A DNA stretch of 48,667 bases, taken from Acanthamoeba sp. SK_2022b (lineage: Eukaryota > Discosea > Longamoebia > Acanthamoebidae). The notes beneath the pieces were generated by a model. The model ran no database searches, was not told where the DNA came from, and saw only the letters and a list, made by a program, of their open reading frames with translations. Positions 1 through 10,890 of this stretch are shown one piece after another. Every line of letters starts with the position of its first letter. Within the stretch, counting starts at the first letter, position 1. The position numbers and the translations under genes are program-made. The stretch spans positions 1-48,667 of the forward strand of contig JANDJZ010000332.1 in NCBI GenBank assembly GCA_027943245.1, given 5' to 3'.

Positions 1-1124
1 GCTGCAAGCGACGTGTCCGTCTGTTGCCATTAGCCGCTAAATTGTCCTCTGTCGTAGGCACTCTGTTCAACATCGCCTTCGATCAATTCAAAGACCAGGG
101 CTATGACTACATTGCCCTCATGGATGTTGACTCCTTGCCCGTCTTTAACCTGTACTACTCAGCTTATTTACCAAGGCTGCGTAGGAGCTGCCGCTAACTC
201 TCAATTGGTTGCAACAGCAACGGGAGCCTGAAGTGGGTCCCATTCGACTACCCGCCCACTGCAGGTCCGTACCACATCGCCCGAGAGGTGGAGAAGTATG
301 GATGGCGACTGTACGTTTCGCCTCCTCCTACTCTCCGAGTAGCAGCTCTTAATCGCTCCACTACAGGCACTACCGAGGCTTTACAGGAGTCGGTCTCTTG
401 AGCCGCATGGAGGACTTCATCGAGCTAAACGGCTACAGCAACAACTACTATGGCTGGGGGTACAGGGATACCCGTGCACTTGAGCTTTGTTGAACAGCCC
501 ACCAAACCGGGTGTGTGGTGTGTCGGTAGGCTGGAGGACGATGACCTCGCGATGAGGATCAGGATGTCTCGGTGTACGTAAAACTCAAGCACAACAATCC
601 AAAGTACTTAGAAGCTAACCTGTCTCCTCCCTCCCCAAAACAGTCAAGGATATCAAGAGGTATGGCGATGGGCACGGCATGTTCACCTCGTTACCTCACG
701 TGATCAACCTCGGGTGCGATCGGAACAACCGCGGCAGGGTACGTCTTCCTCGTTGGCCTCGTTGGCCACTCTGGCTATATAGCTGGCTCACTCTTGTCAT
801 CCTACGTTCACTGGCTCGTGTAGAACAAGTACATTTTTGAGCAGGGAGGGATGAACCGTACAAAGATTGATGGGCTGTCGAACCTCAAGTACACCATGTA
901 CCGTCGAGCCTTCACACCCAAGTGGGGTGGCTTTTACTGGGTATGCCACCTCCCTCCCTGCGCTCTCCCTTTGAGTAGAGACTGACAAATCGTTCGTGGG
1001 GGGTGGGGCTGCGCAGCTGAAGGTGGATCCCCAGTCACGACTATTCGGAGGGCAGGTCACGCTACTGCCACAAGAAGAGATCGACTCCTGTATCAGGCGA
1101 GCAGCCGGGCAGCAGCAGCAATGA
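1..1124 (+). CDS. Beta-1,4-galactosyltransferase (GT7 family), 3' part
   Basis: Partial gene running in from the left edge. Spliced exons at about 58-151, 218-310, 367-470, 532-575, 643-737, 824-940 and 1017-1124 read as the catalytic domain of a beta-4-galactosyltransferase, a Golgi-type enzyme that moves galactose from UDP-galactose onto GlcNAc-type acceptors. Visible landmarks are YDYIALMDVDSLP (the DVD metal/sugar-nucleotide motif), the block NNYYGWG followed by EDDDLAMRIR (family hallmark WGWGxEDDD), and a late NRTKIDGLSNLKYT block matching the family DGLNSL segment. Introns are short with GT-AG ends, for example donor at 152 and acceptor at 217. The protein ends in a Gln run just before the stop at 1122-1124. 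The signal anchor and N terminus lie outside the window. The stop is only about 40 nt from the convergent stop of the next gene. Exon limits in the middle are approximate. Confidence 0.9.
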
Positions 1125-1164
1125 AGGGTCCATTGCTCAAACCTCGTGGTCTAGGCGGTGACAG

Positions 1165-2656
1165 TTACGAGGGAGGGGAGGAGGGCAGGGACAGGAAAGA
1201 CTTCCACTCGTTTGGAAGCAGCCACGCTCTGTCGTGCGCGCCCAGCAGCGGCCCCGCGGTCTGCGCGGCATTATCCCTGTGCCGAGCCACCAGCAGGTCC
1301 CTCTCGTCGCAGACGTGCGCCAGGGCCAGCTGGTGCACGATCATGCGCACCAGCTCCGCGGGCAGGTATGACATCAAGCCGGCCTCGGGGTGCAGAGGCT
1401 CGCCGGTGCGCGCGTTCTTGGCCGTGACCAGCAGGAGCGCCTTGACCGTTCCTCGCAACTGGCGGGGGAGATGGCGTCATCGGGTAAGTTTGCACTGCAC
1501 AGAAATGCCAGCTAAAGCGAAACAGGAAGATGGCGACGAGTGCCTGCGGGCAGTGAGAGATGAAGTGAGGCAGCCACGAGGACGACGACCGTCGATCGTG
1601 GTCGGTCATCGCGCACAGGGCAGTCATCACCCGCGCTTGCCGCTCTGCGGCGCAAGTTGGCAGCTTGCGCCACACGGAGCCCCTCGCCTCCGGGTCTTTG
1701 GCCAGGGCCGCCTCTCGCTCTGCGCCGAGGCTCGTCACCAGCAACTGGGCTTGGAAGGCCTGCAGGAGATTCGCCACCGCCTCGCCCTTGCGACCCTGGT
1801 CCAGCGCGCTGTCGCGGTTCATGAAGCCCGTGCCCGAGTCTACAGCTCGAAAAGACCGAGAGAGAGAGAGAGAGAGAGACGTCAGCGCGGTGAGGAACGG
1901 CCCATGAGGAACGAGACCGGAGAGGGAGCACCGTCCAACAGGGCGACCAGGCCGTTTGTCGTCACGGTGGGATGGAAGAGGGGTGTCAGCACCCGCACGC
2001 GAGGCCGCGAGCTGTCGGTCGCGCCCACGTGCACCACGAACTTGCCTCCTGCGGCTCTCGAAGGCCCGGGCGCGAGTTTGTGAGTGGAGCCCTAGGCGCC
2101 GGCGCTCGAGTAACAGTTGTACCTTCGTAGAGGCTGCCCGTAGGCCCTTCGACTATGGCCAAGAGCGGACAGTCCGAGCTGCTAGACGCTCGCGACATGT
2201 AGATGCCTGCTGTGCCCTCACATCGAAGCTGTCTCCACTCGCCCTTCATCAACGTGTCCGGCTCTCCTGTCGCTGCGGCGACGTCAGTCTCGCTTCTGTT
2301 AAATTAGGAAGTGGAGGAAGTGTACTGGGCCAGAGCCTGGGCGGAGGGCCGAGGGGCGCAAGAAGGAAGAAGGTGGGGGAGTCGCCACGGAGGCGCAGGA
2401 CCAGGTGGACCGTCCGACCATCCCGCAGGCCGTAGGAGGCCAGGCTCGCCTGGTCGTCGCGCAGCTCTCTGCCGGCATGTATCATGCGCTGGCGGTCGGG
2501 CGGAATGCCCTCGCGGTACTGCACCAGCTCTTTGAGATCCCGGACGGTCATCGCATCGAACGACTCCACCTCGAAGCTGAGCGTCTTGCCAGTGAGTGTC
2601 TTTACCAGCAGAACCTGCATGGTGTTGGCTTGCGTGGTCTTGGGTTTTTGCGACAT
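1165..2656 (-). CDS. Ubiquitin-like / UEV (inactive E2) / F-box-like fusion, gene A
   Basis: The first exon encodes a near-complete ubiquitin starting at the second Met (2620) or 12 codons upstream (2656). VKTLTGKT, EGIPPD and HLVLRLRG are recognisable; Lys48 and Lys63 are replaced by Arg, and the end is LRLRGD instead of LRLRGG. Downstream exons carry an E2 fold: GEWRQL helix, GPTGSLYEGGKFVV strand, RVRVLTPLFHP, then NGLVALLD where an active E2 has its cysteine (Ala here), and a helix with LLQAFQAQLL. The last exon has YLPAELVRMIVHQLALAH, which resembles an F-box. An intron splits Gly in YEGG (donor after 2131 region) at the same phase as in gene B near 19 kb. I infer a non-catalytic ubiquitin-pathway adaptor. 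The link between the ubiquitin and E2 parts, and exons between 1460 and 1850, are not resolved, so the full protein is uncertain. Confidence 0.72.
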
Positions 2657-3010
2657 ACATCCTGAGAATGTGCGGCACGACTATTCGCATTCCAAGGCGC
2701 ATTCCTTTCCGCTTGCGCGCCGACCAGACTGCGAAGTTTCTGTGCTGTCCACGCAGACATGGAGCTGAGTGACGGGGTCACACAACTTCCGCTGCCGGCG
2801 GTGGGGCGCCGTCAACACCCACCTGCTCTTTACTTCACCTTCCTTTCCTCTCAATCTCGTCCCCCCCCAATAATCATATCTTCTCCTTAACGAGTGATTG
2901 CAACTGAGAAGGTACTTGCGTCACGCCAGCACGCCTCTTTTTGAGTCTCGGCTCACCTAGCGTGGATAGCAACTGTCAGGACACCTGCGCCACAACAGTA
3001 AACCACAACA

Positions 3011-5830
3011 ATGCTTTACTCCGCCGCTGCAACCGAGGGCAGACAGCACGAGGGCCAAGACACGAGCCCGAGCGTGGTGGGCAGCCCGCCACCTCTCCCG
3101 CCCCTGCCTGTTCCCTGCCATCCATCTCTCGCCGCTCTTGGCTTCCCCACCCGCCCACCTCCGCCCGTCCCTGCCCAGCCGCCCGCTGCACACAAGCGAC
3201 TTCCTCCTCCACTTCCGCCGCCACGCCAGCTCCCTCCCTACTACTCGCTGTCCACGTCGGCCACCGAGGTGTCTACTCGCACGTCGCCTTCCATCTCCTC
3301 TACGCCATCTTCTGCATCTGTCATCGTCTCGGCTCGCTATGACTCGCCCACTACACAGCGCAAGCGATCGGCTACCGCGCCCTCGCCTCGCCCCCACACG
3401 TTCATCGAATCCCGCAAGGGCACTACTGCTCCCTTCACCACTCTGGATGGCCAACGGCCCCGCGGCCTCGCTTCTGCATGTGTACCAAGCGTGGATGGAA
3501 AAGTACGACTGGGCGAAGCAGAGTCAGACGAACCCATGCTCGACGAAGCGTCCTACATCGACAGCCCCTCGTTCTCCTCGGGACAGTCCGTGTACAGGAC
3601 GTACTCGCGGATAGAGGGCGAGCCGCCACGCTTCCCCCTGCTGCTACTCGACGTCTACTGCGTGGATGTAAGCTCCTCGATGTGGTTCTCGCCTCGCGCA
3701 GGGCCGTTGGGCATCTTTGGCAAGTCCAAGCTCGACGCTGCCAAGGAGATCATGGCCCCGTAAGCTCCCCCTCCCATCTCGCGCTACTCGACCCTTCGCC
3801 CTTGCCTGAACGCGTTTGCTTGTCTCGTCTCTGCGCTCTACAAAGGTCGGACACCAATCTGCGTAGCAAGCACGAGCAGCAGAGTAAACGACTGGAAAGA
3901 GAGATGCCCCACTACTACATCGCCAAGCGTAAGATCTGTCTCATCAAGTTTCACGAGAAGGTGAAGATGCTAGGTACGGCAGTACAGAGAACCCTCTAGA
4001 AGTGCGCAGGAGAAGGTAACTGACACAGGCATACACACACTCTCTCTCCACTCTCTCTCTCTCTCTCTCTCGACGACTACCCATCCTAGTGCCCATTGGA
4101 GACGAGGACAAGCAGAGGGACGTGTTTAGAGACCAGCTGCGCACGCTTAAGCACAAGAAGCACACGGCCCTGATGGCTGCGCTAGAGTTCTGTGAGGAGG
4201 AGATCCAGAAGTGGATCGCTTTCAAGCTCACTCCCGAGGAGCAGAAGATGGAGAAGGACGTCATCCTCCACCTCTTCACAGGTACTGCCTTGGCCACACA
4301 CACACGCGACCCAACTTGTTCATCGCCCGTAGCTACTCACCACGATCGCATGCGTCTCGCGCTGAACCAGACGGCCATGACACGGTGGCGGATAAACAGC
4401 GGCGAGCGCAGTGGCAGGGCTACGTCGGCGAGCACACCAAGAAGAACAAGAAGATCTACCGCACCTTCCTCTACACGTTCAGCCAGGACTTCACCAAGTC
4501 CAAGGACGTGGCCAAGTGGCTGGGCGAGATCGGCTCCGACACACAGCTCATCGTCGTAGACACCGCCCACCCCGAACGGGTACGTCTCTTTACCGCAAAC
4601 GCGACGCGTCAACCCTTCACTGAGCTCACGTTGGATTCGTCGTTGGCGTGGTGGCGATGTGGGCACTTCGTGTCTATAGGCGATCGACGAGGTAACGTTT
4701 CCCATCTGCGTCTTCTCTCTCTTGGCTAGGCTAGGCTCGGTTGTTGCGTTTCGTCTCCTGCTGACCGCCGTGCTTGTTGCTTTCTGGGCGCAGAGTTGGC
4801 AACAGAGGGACAAGATGCTCTTCACCTTGCAGAGGGCCAAGCCTTCGTCTTCGGGCCGCATCCTGACCCGCAAGCCCTCCAAGCGGTTCCGGATCGGCAA
4901 GTACAACTACATCGTACGCCCCACACGCGCGAGTGACATGTCCACCACTAGCCCCCGATGGAGACACCCATGGGGACTCACACGGGGAGACTGGAGCAGG
5001 CCAACGTGGACGGAGAGCACAACATCGGGCTTGACTGGACCTTGGAGTACTTGAAGAAGCTCGAGATCGTGTTCCAGCAAGGTACAAGCTCTTCCCTTGA
5101 AGAACGTGTGCGCGTTGCCCTCTTTCTCAACGGAAGGCCTGCACCACCACCACCACCATCAACAACAGAAAACTTCTACCAGTGCCCAAACATCTTCCGC
5201 TCCGAGGGCGACATCAGCATCGTCTCCGAAGTCGATAAGGAGTTCCTGGAGGGGAGTGCGTGTCCCTTCCCATAATACTTTTCCTGGTTTCCCTAGGCAC
5301 CCGTTCACTTGCGCCTCCGCCCTCCTGCGCAGAAACGAGCCTGGAGAGCCTGGAGCGCCCGCTGGAGGTCGCGTCGGCGACCAAGCGCATCTTGCGCCGC
5401 TCGGAACCCTTCATCCCACTCGAGCTCCAGCCCAAGCTCATCGAGCTCCTCCTCAGTACGCGTATCTTAGTGCGACAGTGAAGCCAGAGATGACGCTGAC
5501 CGTAGAGGTCTCACTCGCTCTCACCACAATGCAGAGCCGCTGCCGGCGCTGGAGAAGGGCGTGACGATGGCCAACATGATGCGCGACCTGCCAAAGGAGA
5601 ACAAGCAGTGCCTCCGGATCCTGTTTTCGATCCTCCACACGGTGGCGGCCAACGCCGAGGTGAGCCTGATGCCGTCGGCCTACCTGGCCATCCCCTTCGC
5701 GCCCATCATATTCAAGGCCAAGGAGCTGGCCACCCTGTCCAACCTCGAGCAGCTCCGGTCCAAGGAGCCCGTCCACGCCACGGCCTACCTCATCGACAAC
5801 TTCCCCATCTTCTCCAATCTCCTCGAGTAG
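3011..5830 (+). CDS. vWA domain and RhoGAP domain protein
   Basis: Multi-exon gene starting at an ATG at 3011 (an upstream start cannot be excluded). The first 170 or so residues are Pro/Ser/Thr-rich and look disordered. A von Willebrand A-like domain follows, with the metal-site motif DVSSS in VYCVDVSSSM (about 3655-3685), a LIKFHEKVKML strand and HTALMAALEFCEEE, which fits the second metal-site Thr. The C-terminal third is a RhoGAP domain: CPNIFRSEGDIS carries the arginine finger (IFR), followed by ATKRILRRSEPFIP, and then LPKENKQCLRILFSILHTV and YLAIPFAPIIF, the classic second half. RhoGAPs speed GTP hydrolysis by Rho GTPases, so an actin/adhesion role is likely. The first intron (3760-3845) and the one containing a CT run near 4050 have clean GT-AG ends. 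The stop is at 5828-5830. Confidence 0.82.
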
Positions 5831-6158
5831 CAATGAATAATATGAAACGACTCATAATTTATGTACATAAAAATAACAAGGTCAGCAACACACACCAAGT
5901 GTACAATTGTGTGAATGTATTTACAAGCCGCGGCGTAGAGTGCACGCCGACATTGTTCCAATCCAGAACAGGTTTCTGATGACGTGGTGTAGAGTCCATT
6001 TATGGTCTCACAGGTGCCACCTTCTTAAAATTGTCAAATCATAAATAAAAATTAAATAAAACAAAACTTCTTTCCCAGTTACGGCCGTCGGCGCCACCGG
6101 AGTCGTCATTGGCTTGGCTCTCCTTGAGGAGCTCGTTGGTGTCACCGGAGCTTGGGCC
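5831..6158. other. Intergenic gap between two convergent genes
   Basis: Holds A/T-rich sequence after the RhoGAP stop (an ATGAATAATATGAA run and ATAAAAATAAC near 5865) and a TAAATAAAAATTAAATAAAAC stretch around 6040-6062. Both are plausible 3' ends and poly(A) signals for the genes on either side. I see no supported coding sequence. Confidence 0.5.
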
Positions 6159-6689
6159 TCACCGGACTCGGGCAGCGGCCACGTTGGTGATGTCATCCCG
6201 CTCAAGGACGTGGATCATGAGGGTGGCCGGGTCGTAGACCACCTTGAGCCGAGCTCCGGGAGTGACCAGCGGCATCACCACGCGCTCCCAGTCGGAGGTC
6301 CTTCGCATGCGGAGTCGCTTGCAGAACCGGCTGTGCGGCAGTGGAGAGGCCAAGACGATCTCGGTCGTGTCCTCTCCACACGCCCGGCTCGCCGGAGCGG
6401 CGGCGGTCGTTGCGCTCGACGTCGGAGTGGCCGACTCTCGACCGCCAGGGACGCCCTCGACCGAGAGAGACTTCTTGAGCGAAGGCGAGGGCGGCGGCGA
6501 GTGGACCGAGTGGCACGAGGCGAAGAACTTCTTGCGGAAGAGACAGGACGTGGTGGTTGATGTCGTCGTGGTTGTGGCAGGCTCGCTCGCGCACCTCCGG
6601 AGGTCAGCGGAGTCGCAGCCGAGTACCTGAACCGAAGCGGTGATCAAGCGGAGGTCGCCCGAGCTCTGTGCTGTGTTGCAGTTGCCCAT
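6159..6689 (-). CDS. Small protein with N-terminal myristoylation/palmitoylation motif
   Basis: Single-exon frame of 176 residues. The start was chosen at the ATG at 6689 because it begins MGNCNTAQSSG: Gly2 followed by small residues fits N-myristoylation, and Cys4 fits palmitoylation, so membrane attachment is likely. The upstream open frame has no such signal and looks like promoter or UTR. The middle is Ser/Thr/Pro-rich with a basic patch (SLKKSLS) and may be phosphorylated. The last 60 residues look folded: RFCKRLRMRRTSDWERVVMP, GARLKVVYDPATLMIHVLER. I do not recognise the family. The stop TGA overlaps a possible donor (CCGGTGAG), so a longer spliced product is possible. Confidence 0.6.
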   Translation of the reverse strand: MGNCNTAQSSGDLRLITASVQVLGCDSADLRRCASEPATTTTTSTTTSCLFRKKFFASCHSVHSPPPSPSLKKSLSVEGVPGGRESATPTSSATTAAAPASRACGEDTTEIVLASPLPHSRFCKRLRMRRTSDWERVVMPLVTPGARLKVVYDPATLMIHVLERDDITNVAAARVR

Positions 6690-7735
6690 GCTGTCCGTTC
6701 TCGTGTTCTTTTGGCGATAAGTGTCTGGCCCAAAGATAGCACTTCGACCACTCTTGCAGCAGTAAAGCGAAGTGAGAATGAGGAGCGGGGAGATAATTCG
6801 AGTATTGGCGATTGGTGTCGACGACGAAGGAAAGTGACGTAGCAGGTGGGCGCAAGGGCGATTTGGGCTCTGGCGCGGGGACTCAGATCCCAGGTTGTCG
6901 GACAAGGCGGAGTTGCGGCGGGGAAGCGGAGTGCGACAGGGACTGCTCGGATGGCCAGGCCTGCGAGGCTGCTGGGACGCGGGAGGTGGAGCGCGAGCGA
7001 TTGTGGTGCGCTGCAGTATGGTTGCTTGGTTCGATTGTTGGTCAAGAGAGTAGCCTGAACACGCGTTTAAGTAGGGTCCCGCTGTCACAAGAGGTGACGG
7101 GAGTGGCGTCAGCACATGCGCAGCGGCGATGAGAGAGGGTCCATCCCCGTTCCTTTCCTTTGGTTGTCAGAGATCGGGGAAGGGCCATGTGAGCCGATAG
7201 ACACCACTCTTGACGGAATTGGCTCTTTGATTCCTGGTTGGCCGAAGAGGTCATACTGGCAGAAGTTCATGGGAAAGTCGCGGGGTGCGCCCTAGCTCCT
7301 TGCCTACCCTGTGTCGTTTTGGCCAACTTTGGGCTTGCTTGGCATCCTCCCGAAGAGGAAGTTGCCCAACGCTACCTCTCCCCCCGTGGGCCTGCGCTCG
7401 TGCACACGGCCGATCGCGCACTGGCGGCGCCAAAGGAAAAGGGTCGCCTACCGCGACATGCGCCACCTTAACATTAAGAAGAAAATTAATCAGCGGACCG
7501 CAGGGAAAAGCAGAGGGAAAGGGAGCGAGACGGGGGGAGATAGCGGCCTGTCGGTGTGCAGGGGTTTTCTTGACAGGCGCGTAGATCGGCAGACAAGGCA
7601 CGAGCAACATCCTCTCCTCGCAGCTCCGCTGTTCTTCCAGCACATCATTCTCTCGATCTATCCTCATCTCTGGTTCTTCTTGCGGATCGGAGCCGCATCT
7701 CAAAGCCAGCCCCACAACACATCAGATAGACAGCG
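6690..7735. other. Divergent intergenic/promoter region
   Basis: About 1 kb between the divergently transcribed myristoylated-protein gene and the PAP2 gene. Frames here are GC-driven and do not resemble any family on either strand. It probably contains both promoters and the 5' UTR of the PAP2 gene. I see no RNA gene or clear repeat. Confidence 0.4.
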
Positions 7736-8822
7736 ATGGAGTGGGATCGCCGACACTCTGCCTTCCTCTACCACCTTCTGTCGGGCGGGCAACCCGTGCA
7801 TAAGGATAAGCTGCACCACGACCGACTCACTCATCGAAAGTCGGCCAAGAGCACAAGCCCCAAGATCGAGCAGCGCAGCCTGCAAAATCAACAGAAAACC
7901 GCGAAGCAGCCCCAACAGCCGCAAAAGGCGGCCAGCATTGAAGATAAGAATGGACGAGAGGACAACAATAACAGATCGACTTTTGCAGCCATCATCGAGC
8001 AGCAGCTGCCATCGCCGCGAGTCATGGCACTGCGAGAACAGGAATTGAAGAAGGACGTGCAGAGCTTGGCCGCGGCTGCGGCAGAGAGACGACAAGAGGC
8101 CAAGCTGCTCTTCATCAAGGTGTGTTGGGAGATCATCGCGTGGTCCAACGAGGGCTGGGTGTGGGTCGCCCTCTCGCCCTTCTTCGTCCTCCTCTCCTTC
8201 TTCTACCTTGATCCCGGAACCATCGCCAAGGTCAAGTACCTCTACATAATGCTCTTCATCGATATCCTCCTCACTGGAGGCATCAAGTTCCTCACCAAGC
8301 GAACACGACCCGCCTACAACAAGGTACCTCTTGGGATTAGTTTCAAACTTACTGTCCTGTTTTTTTTTTGTAAATTGATCTCATAAATCCCTGCGCCGCC
8401 TGCCATCCTGATCTGATGGCGTGTTTCTTGGCCGTGTGCAGGGGGGCCTGTTTGTGGGGCCGGACATTTTTTCGTTCCCGTCTGGCCACAGCTCGCGCGC
8501 GATGCTGCTGGTGCACGTCTCCATCTTCGTCTTCGGGTGGCAAAGCTTGTGGAGCAGCGCTGCCGGTACCCCTCCCTCTTCCCATTCAACAATTCGACAC
8601 TGCAACCGCTCCTTGTGCAAAGCGAAGCGAGCGAGACCCTGCTGGCAGCTGACCCGCTGTTTGGCGTCGCGTGTAGTGCTGTGCTGGGGCTTCCTGGTGG
8701 CGATCTCTCGGCTCGCGTTGGGCAGGCATTTCCTAACAGATGTGGTGGGAGGCCTCACGCTAGGCGCGCTCGAGTTCTGGGCCACCTTCATCATCCTTCA
8801 GCGCTTCGTGTTCAAGGCATAA
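7736..8822 (+). CDS. PAP2-superfamily lipid phosphatase (membrane)
   Basis: Three exons: 7736-8323, 8442-8565 and 8677-8822, joined by clean GT-AG introns. All three signature motifs of the phosphatidate phosphatase type 2 superfamily are visible in order: KFLTKRTRP (K-x6-RP), FSFPSGHSSRA (PSGH, with the His that protonates the leaving group) and SRLALGRHFLTD (SR-x5-H-x3-D, with the nucleophile His). Several hydrophobic segments surround them (GWVWVALSPFFVLLSFFYL, YLYIMLFIDILLTGG, VLCWGFLVAIS, FWATFIILQRFVF). The N-terminal 120 residues are basic and Gln-rich with a coiled-coil look. The arrangement resembles the PLPP6/PPAPDC2 branch, which hydrolyses isoprenoid diphosphates such as presqualene diphosphate; the substrate is inferred. 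The stop TAA is followed by A-rich 3' sequence. Confidence 0.92.
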
Positions 8823-8999
8823 AAACGAAAAAAAACACACATACACAACTACACGATCTACGATCGTAGACTTGGTTGTTTCAACCTCTTGGGGCTCTGT
8901 TGTGGCGACTGACGTGCATACAACCAACAAGCAAACTATTTATCCCTCCCTACCCAGCTCATTCTTGTGTAAAAAAGCCTTTAATTCATGGGCCTTCGC

Positions 9000-9435
9000 C
9001 TACTCGCGGCTGACCTCAAAGAGCGACCTCTTCTGGTTCGCGCACTGACCTGTCCGCCCGCAGTTATAGCAGTGGCCGTCAACGCACAGGCACTGACCAT
9101 GGCCGCAGCAGCTCCGCTGGTCGGGGCAGCAACAGGCGTTGACGCCAGGGCAGCAAGCGGACTTCCCACCAGCAAGCTCGCAGCAGGTCTCGGTGCTGAG
9201 GCACGAGTTGGGGCCGCAGGCGCTCTGGCGTTTCTGTGGGAGTGCGCACGACGTCTCACAAAACGTCAATATTCAAGCTCACACCACAGCAACAGAAGCG
9301 AAATGAAGCGTTTGTTGCTCTCGTGAAGCCTCTTTTAGCACGTACGTGGTCCTCAGTAGGTGCCCTGAGGGTGAGGAGCTCTGCGGCGGCAAAGGCCACG
9401 ACGAAGGTGAGAAGAAGGAGCACCACCTTCTGCAT
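9000..9435 (-). CDS. Secreted cysteine-rich granulin-like protein
   Basis: Two exons, 9435-9346 and 9254-9000, joined in phase 0 across a GTACG...GAG intron, give 114 residues. The N terminus MQKVVLLLLTFVVAFAAAE is a clear signal peptide. The mature part is packed with cysteines in a granulin/epithelin-type order: TCCELAGGKSACCPG, NACCCPDQRSCCGHG, QCLCVDGHCYNC. Paired CC spaced by 5-9 residues with CCPG and HG fits the granulin stack, though the spacing is not canonical. It is likely secreted or delivered to a lysosome-like compartment. Function is unknown; growth-factor, protease-linked and defence roles are all possible for the family. Confidence 0.75.
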
Positions 9436-9815
9436 GGTCGGGGCGAGGATGTAAATGCTTGTGATGCGTGCCCCTGGAGGCACATCGCTCCGGAGAACCA
9501 TGCAACCGGGCGTTAATTTTTCACCTCCGGCCTGTCGCTGGACAGCCACGACCATGCAGCAGTGGTCGGCGGTGGCGGGCGACGAACGAGCTGCACAGAA
9601 ACAGGGCGAGGCAGCGACGGCATTCGGCCTGGCTCGCCTTCTGACGGGCGTGCTGTTGTCCCCATTGGCGATGACGGCGCGTTGTTCCTGCCCGCAGCGC
9701 GACGAGGAGGGCGAGGCGCAAGGAGCTGGGCAAGGTGGCGCCGCCAAGTGGTACGCGGACTGAGGAAAAAGTGCTACGCTGATTCAACGAACAGAGAACA
9801 CCGTCTTCTTCAACC

Positions 9816-10711
9816 TCAGAGGTCCATGCGCATGTGTAGTGCGCCGAGCGTGCCTGGAATGTGCTGTTCGAAAATGGGCGAGGTGATGGTGCAATACTCT
9901 GGGGACGCCAACAAGATGATGTAGTGCGTGAGTGCTATTGTTTCATGTCGAGAGGCAAGGAAGGCAGAGCCTGAGTTGGGCCTCGCTTGTTGAGTACCTC
10001 GGAAGCCCGACTTCTCGTAGGCCTTGACCGACGCCTCGTTGTCGGCGTAGGGCGTGATCTGCGCTCGCTTGAAACCGCTTGCTCGGCCCTGCTCCAGGAT
10101 TGCAAGCATCAACTGGTGGCACACCCCTCGCTTCCTGAACGTAGGGGCCACTGCGACATACTCCACGATCCAGTGCTCATCCTCGCCTGACAAACGAGTT
10201 TAGACGATGGGGCTTGGAGGCGAGGTAGCGGTGCAGTGGATTGGGGGGGGCTACCATTGAGCGTGGGCCACAGCACGAGCAGCTCGCTCCACACGCGCTC
10301 CACCTTGCTCAGCTGCTCTGCACTCCACTGCCTCTCCTTGAGAGCCGTCATGACCGCTCGCCAGAGCCCCTCTCCTGTCTTCTCCTTGCTCGAGTAGCCG
10401 CTCGCGGCTTTGCAGCGCAAGGAGATGAGACAACATCTTTGAGTGGCGATGAAGGGGAGCGAACCTCCGGCGTGCGTGCCGTCGATCTCTGCAATAAGGA
10501 AGCCATCCCAGCGGGTGAACGTGGGCTCAGGGGTGAGGACGAGATCCTTTAGAATGGCGAGCAACTCTCCTTCATCGAGATTACCAAACAACACATCGTA
10601 AAATCCCCGCGGCAGTGAAGATCGTGAGGCCTCGAGAAGGACCCAAGCCAGGAACGTTGCATCATCTTTTGTAGCGCGGCGCACGCTCACCTGGCCGTTA
10701 TTTGTTTGCAT
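9816..10711 (-). CDS. GNAT-family N-acetyltransferase
   Basis: Starts MQTNNGQVSVRRATKDDA at 10711, a typical GNAT opening strand and helix. Introns fall near 10252-10196 (donor G|GTAGCC, acceptor TTTGTCAG) and 10000-9903 (donor GAG|GTACTC, acceptor GTCCCCAG). After splicing, the acetyl-CoA site reads YVAVAPTFRKRGVCHQLMLA (RxxGxx motif), followed by AQITPYADNEASVKAYEKSGFRE, the conserved last alpha/beta unit. It ends HMRMDL at 9816. The substrate cannot be told; amino-acid, small-amine and antibiotic acetylation are all possible in this superfamily. Confidence in the fold is high. Confidence 0.85.
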
Positions 10712-10890
10712 TTGTGTTGTGTAAAATGGACTAAAGTGAAGAAAGCGAAGTGGACAGCCGCTGGCACCGGTGCACGCAAACACGGCCGAGCACCGATAGG
10801 TAAGTGGAATCCACAGCCGTCGTTTCTACTTCTCCTTGAGTTGGAAACAACGAATGTCCAGTGATGATGTTCGAGGAGTGCCGGGATAAG

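Noticed and set aside
6690..7115. N-terminal extension of the myristoylated-type protein
   Set aside because: The MGNCN start is a much better functional start, and the upstream part is low-complexity without family resemblance.
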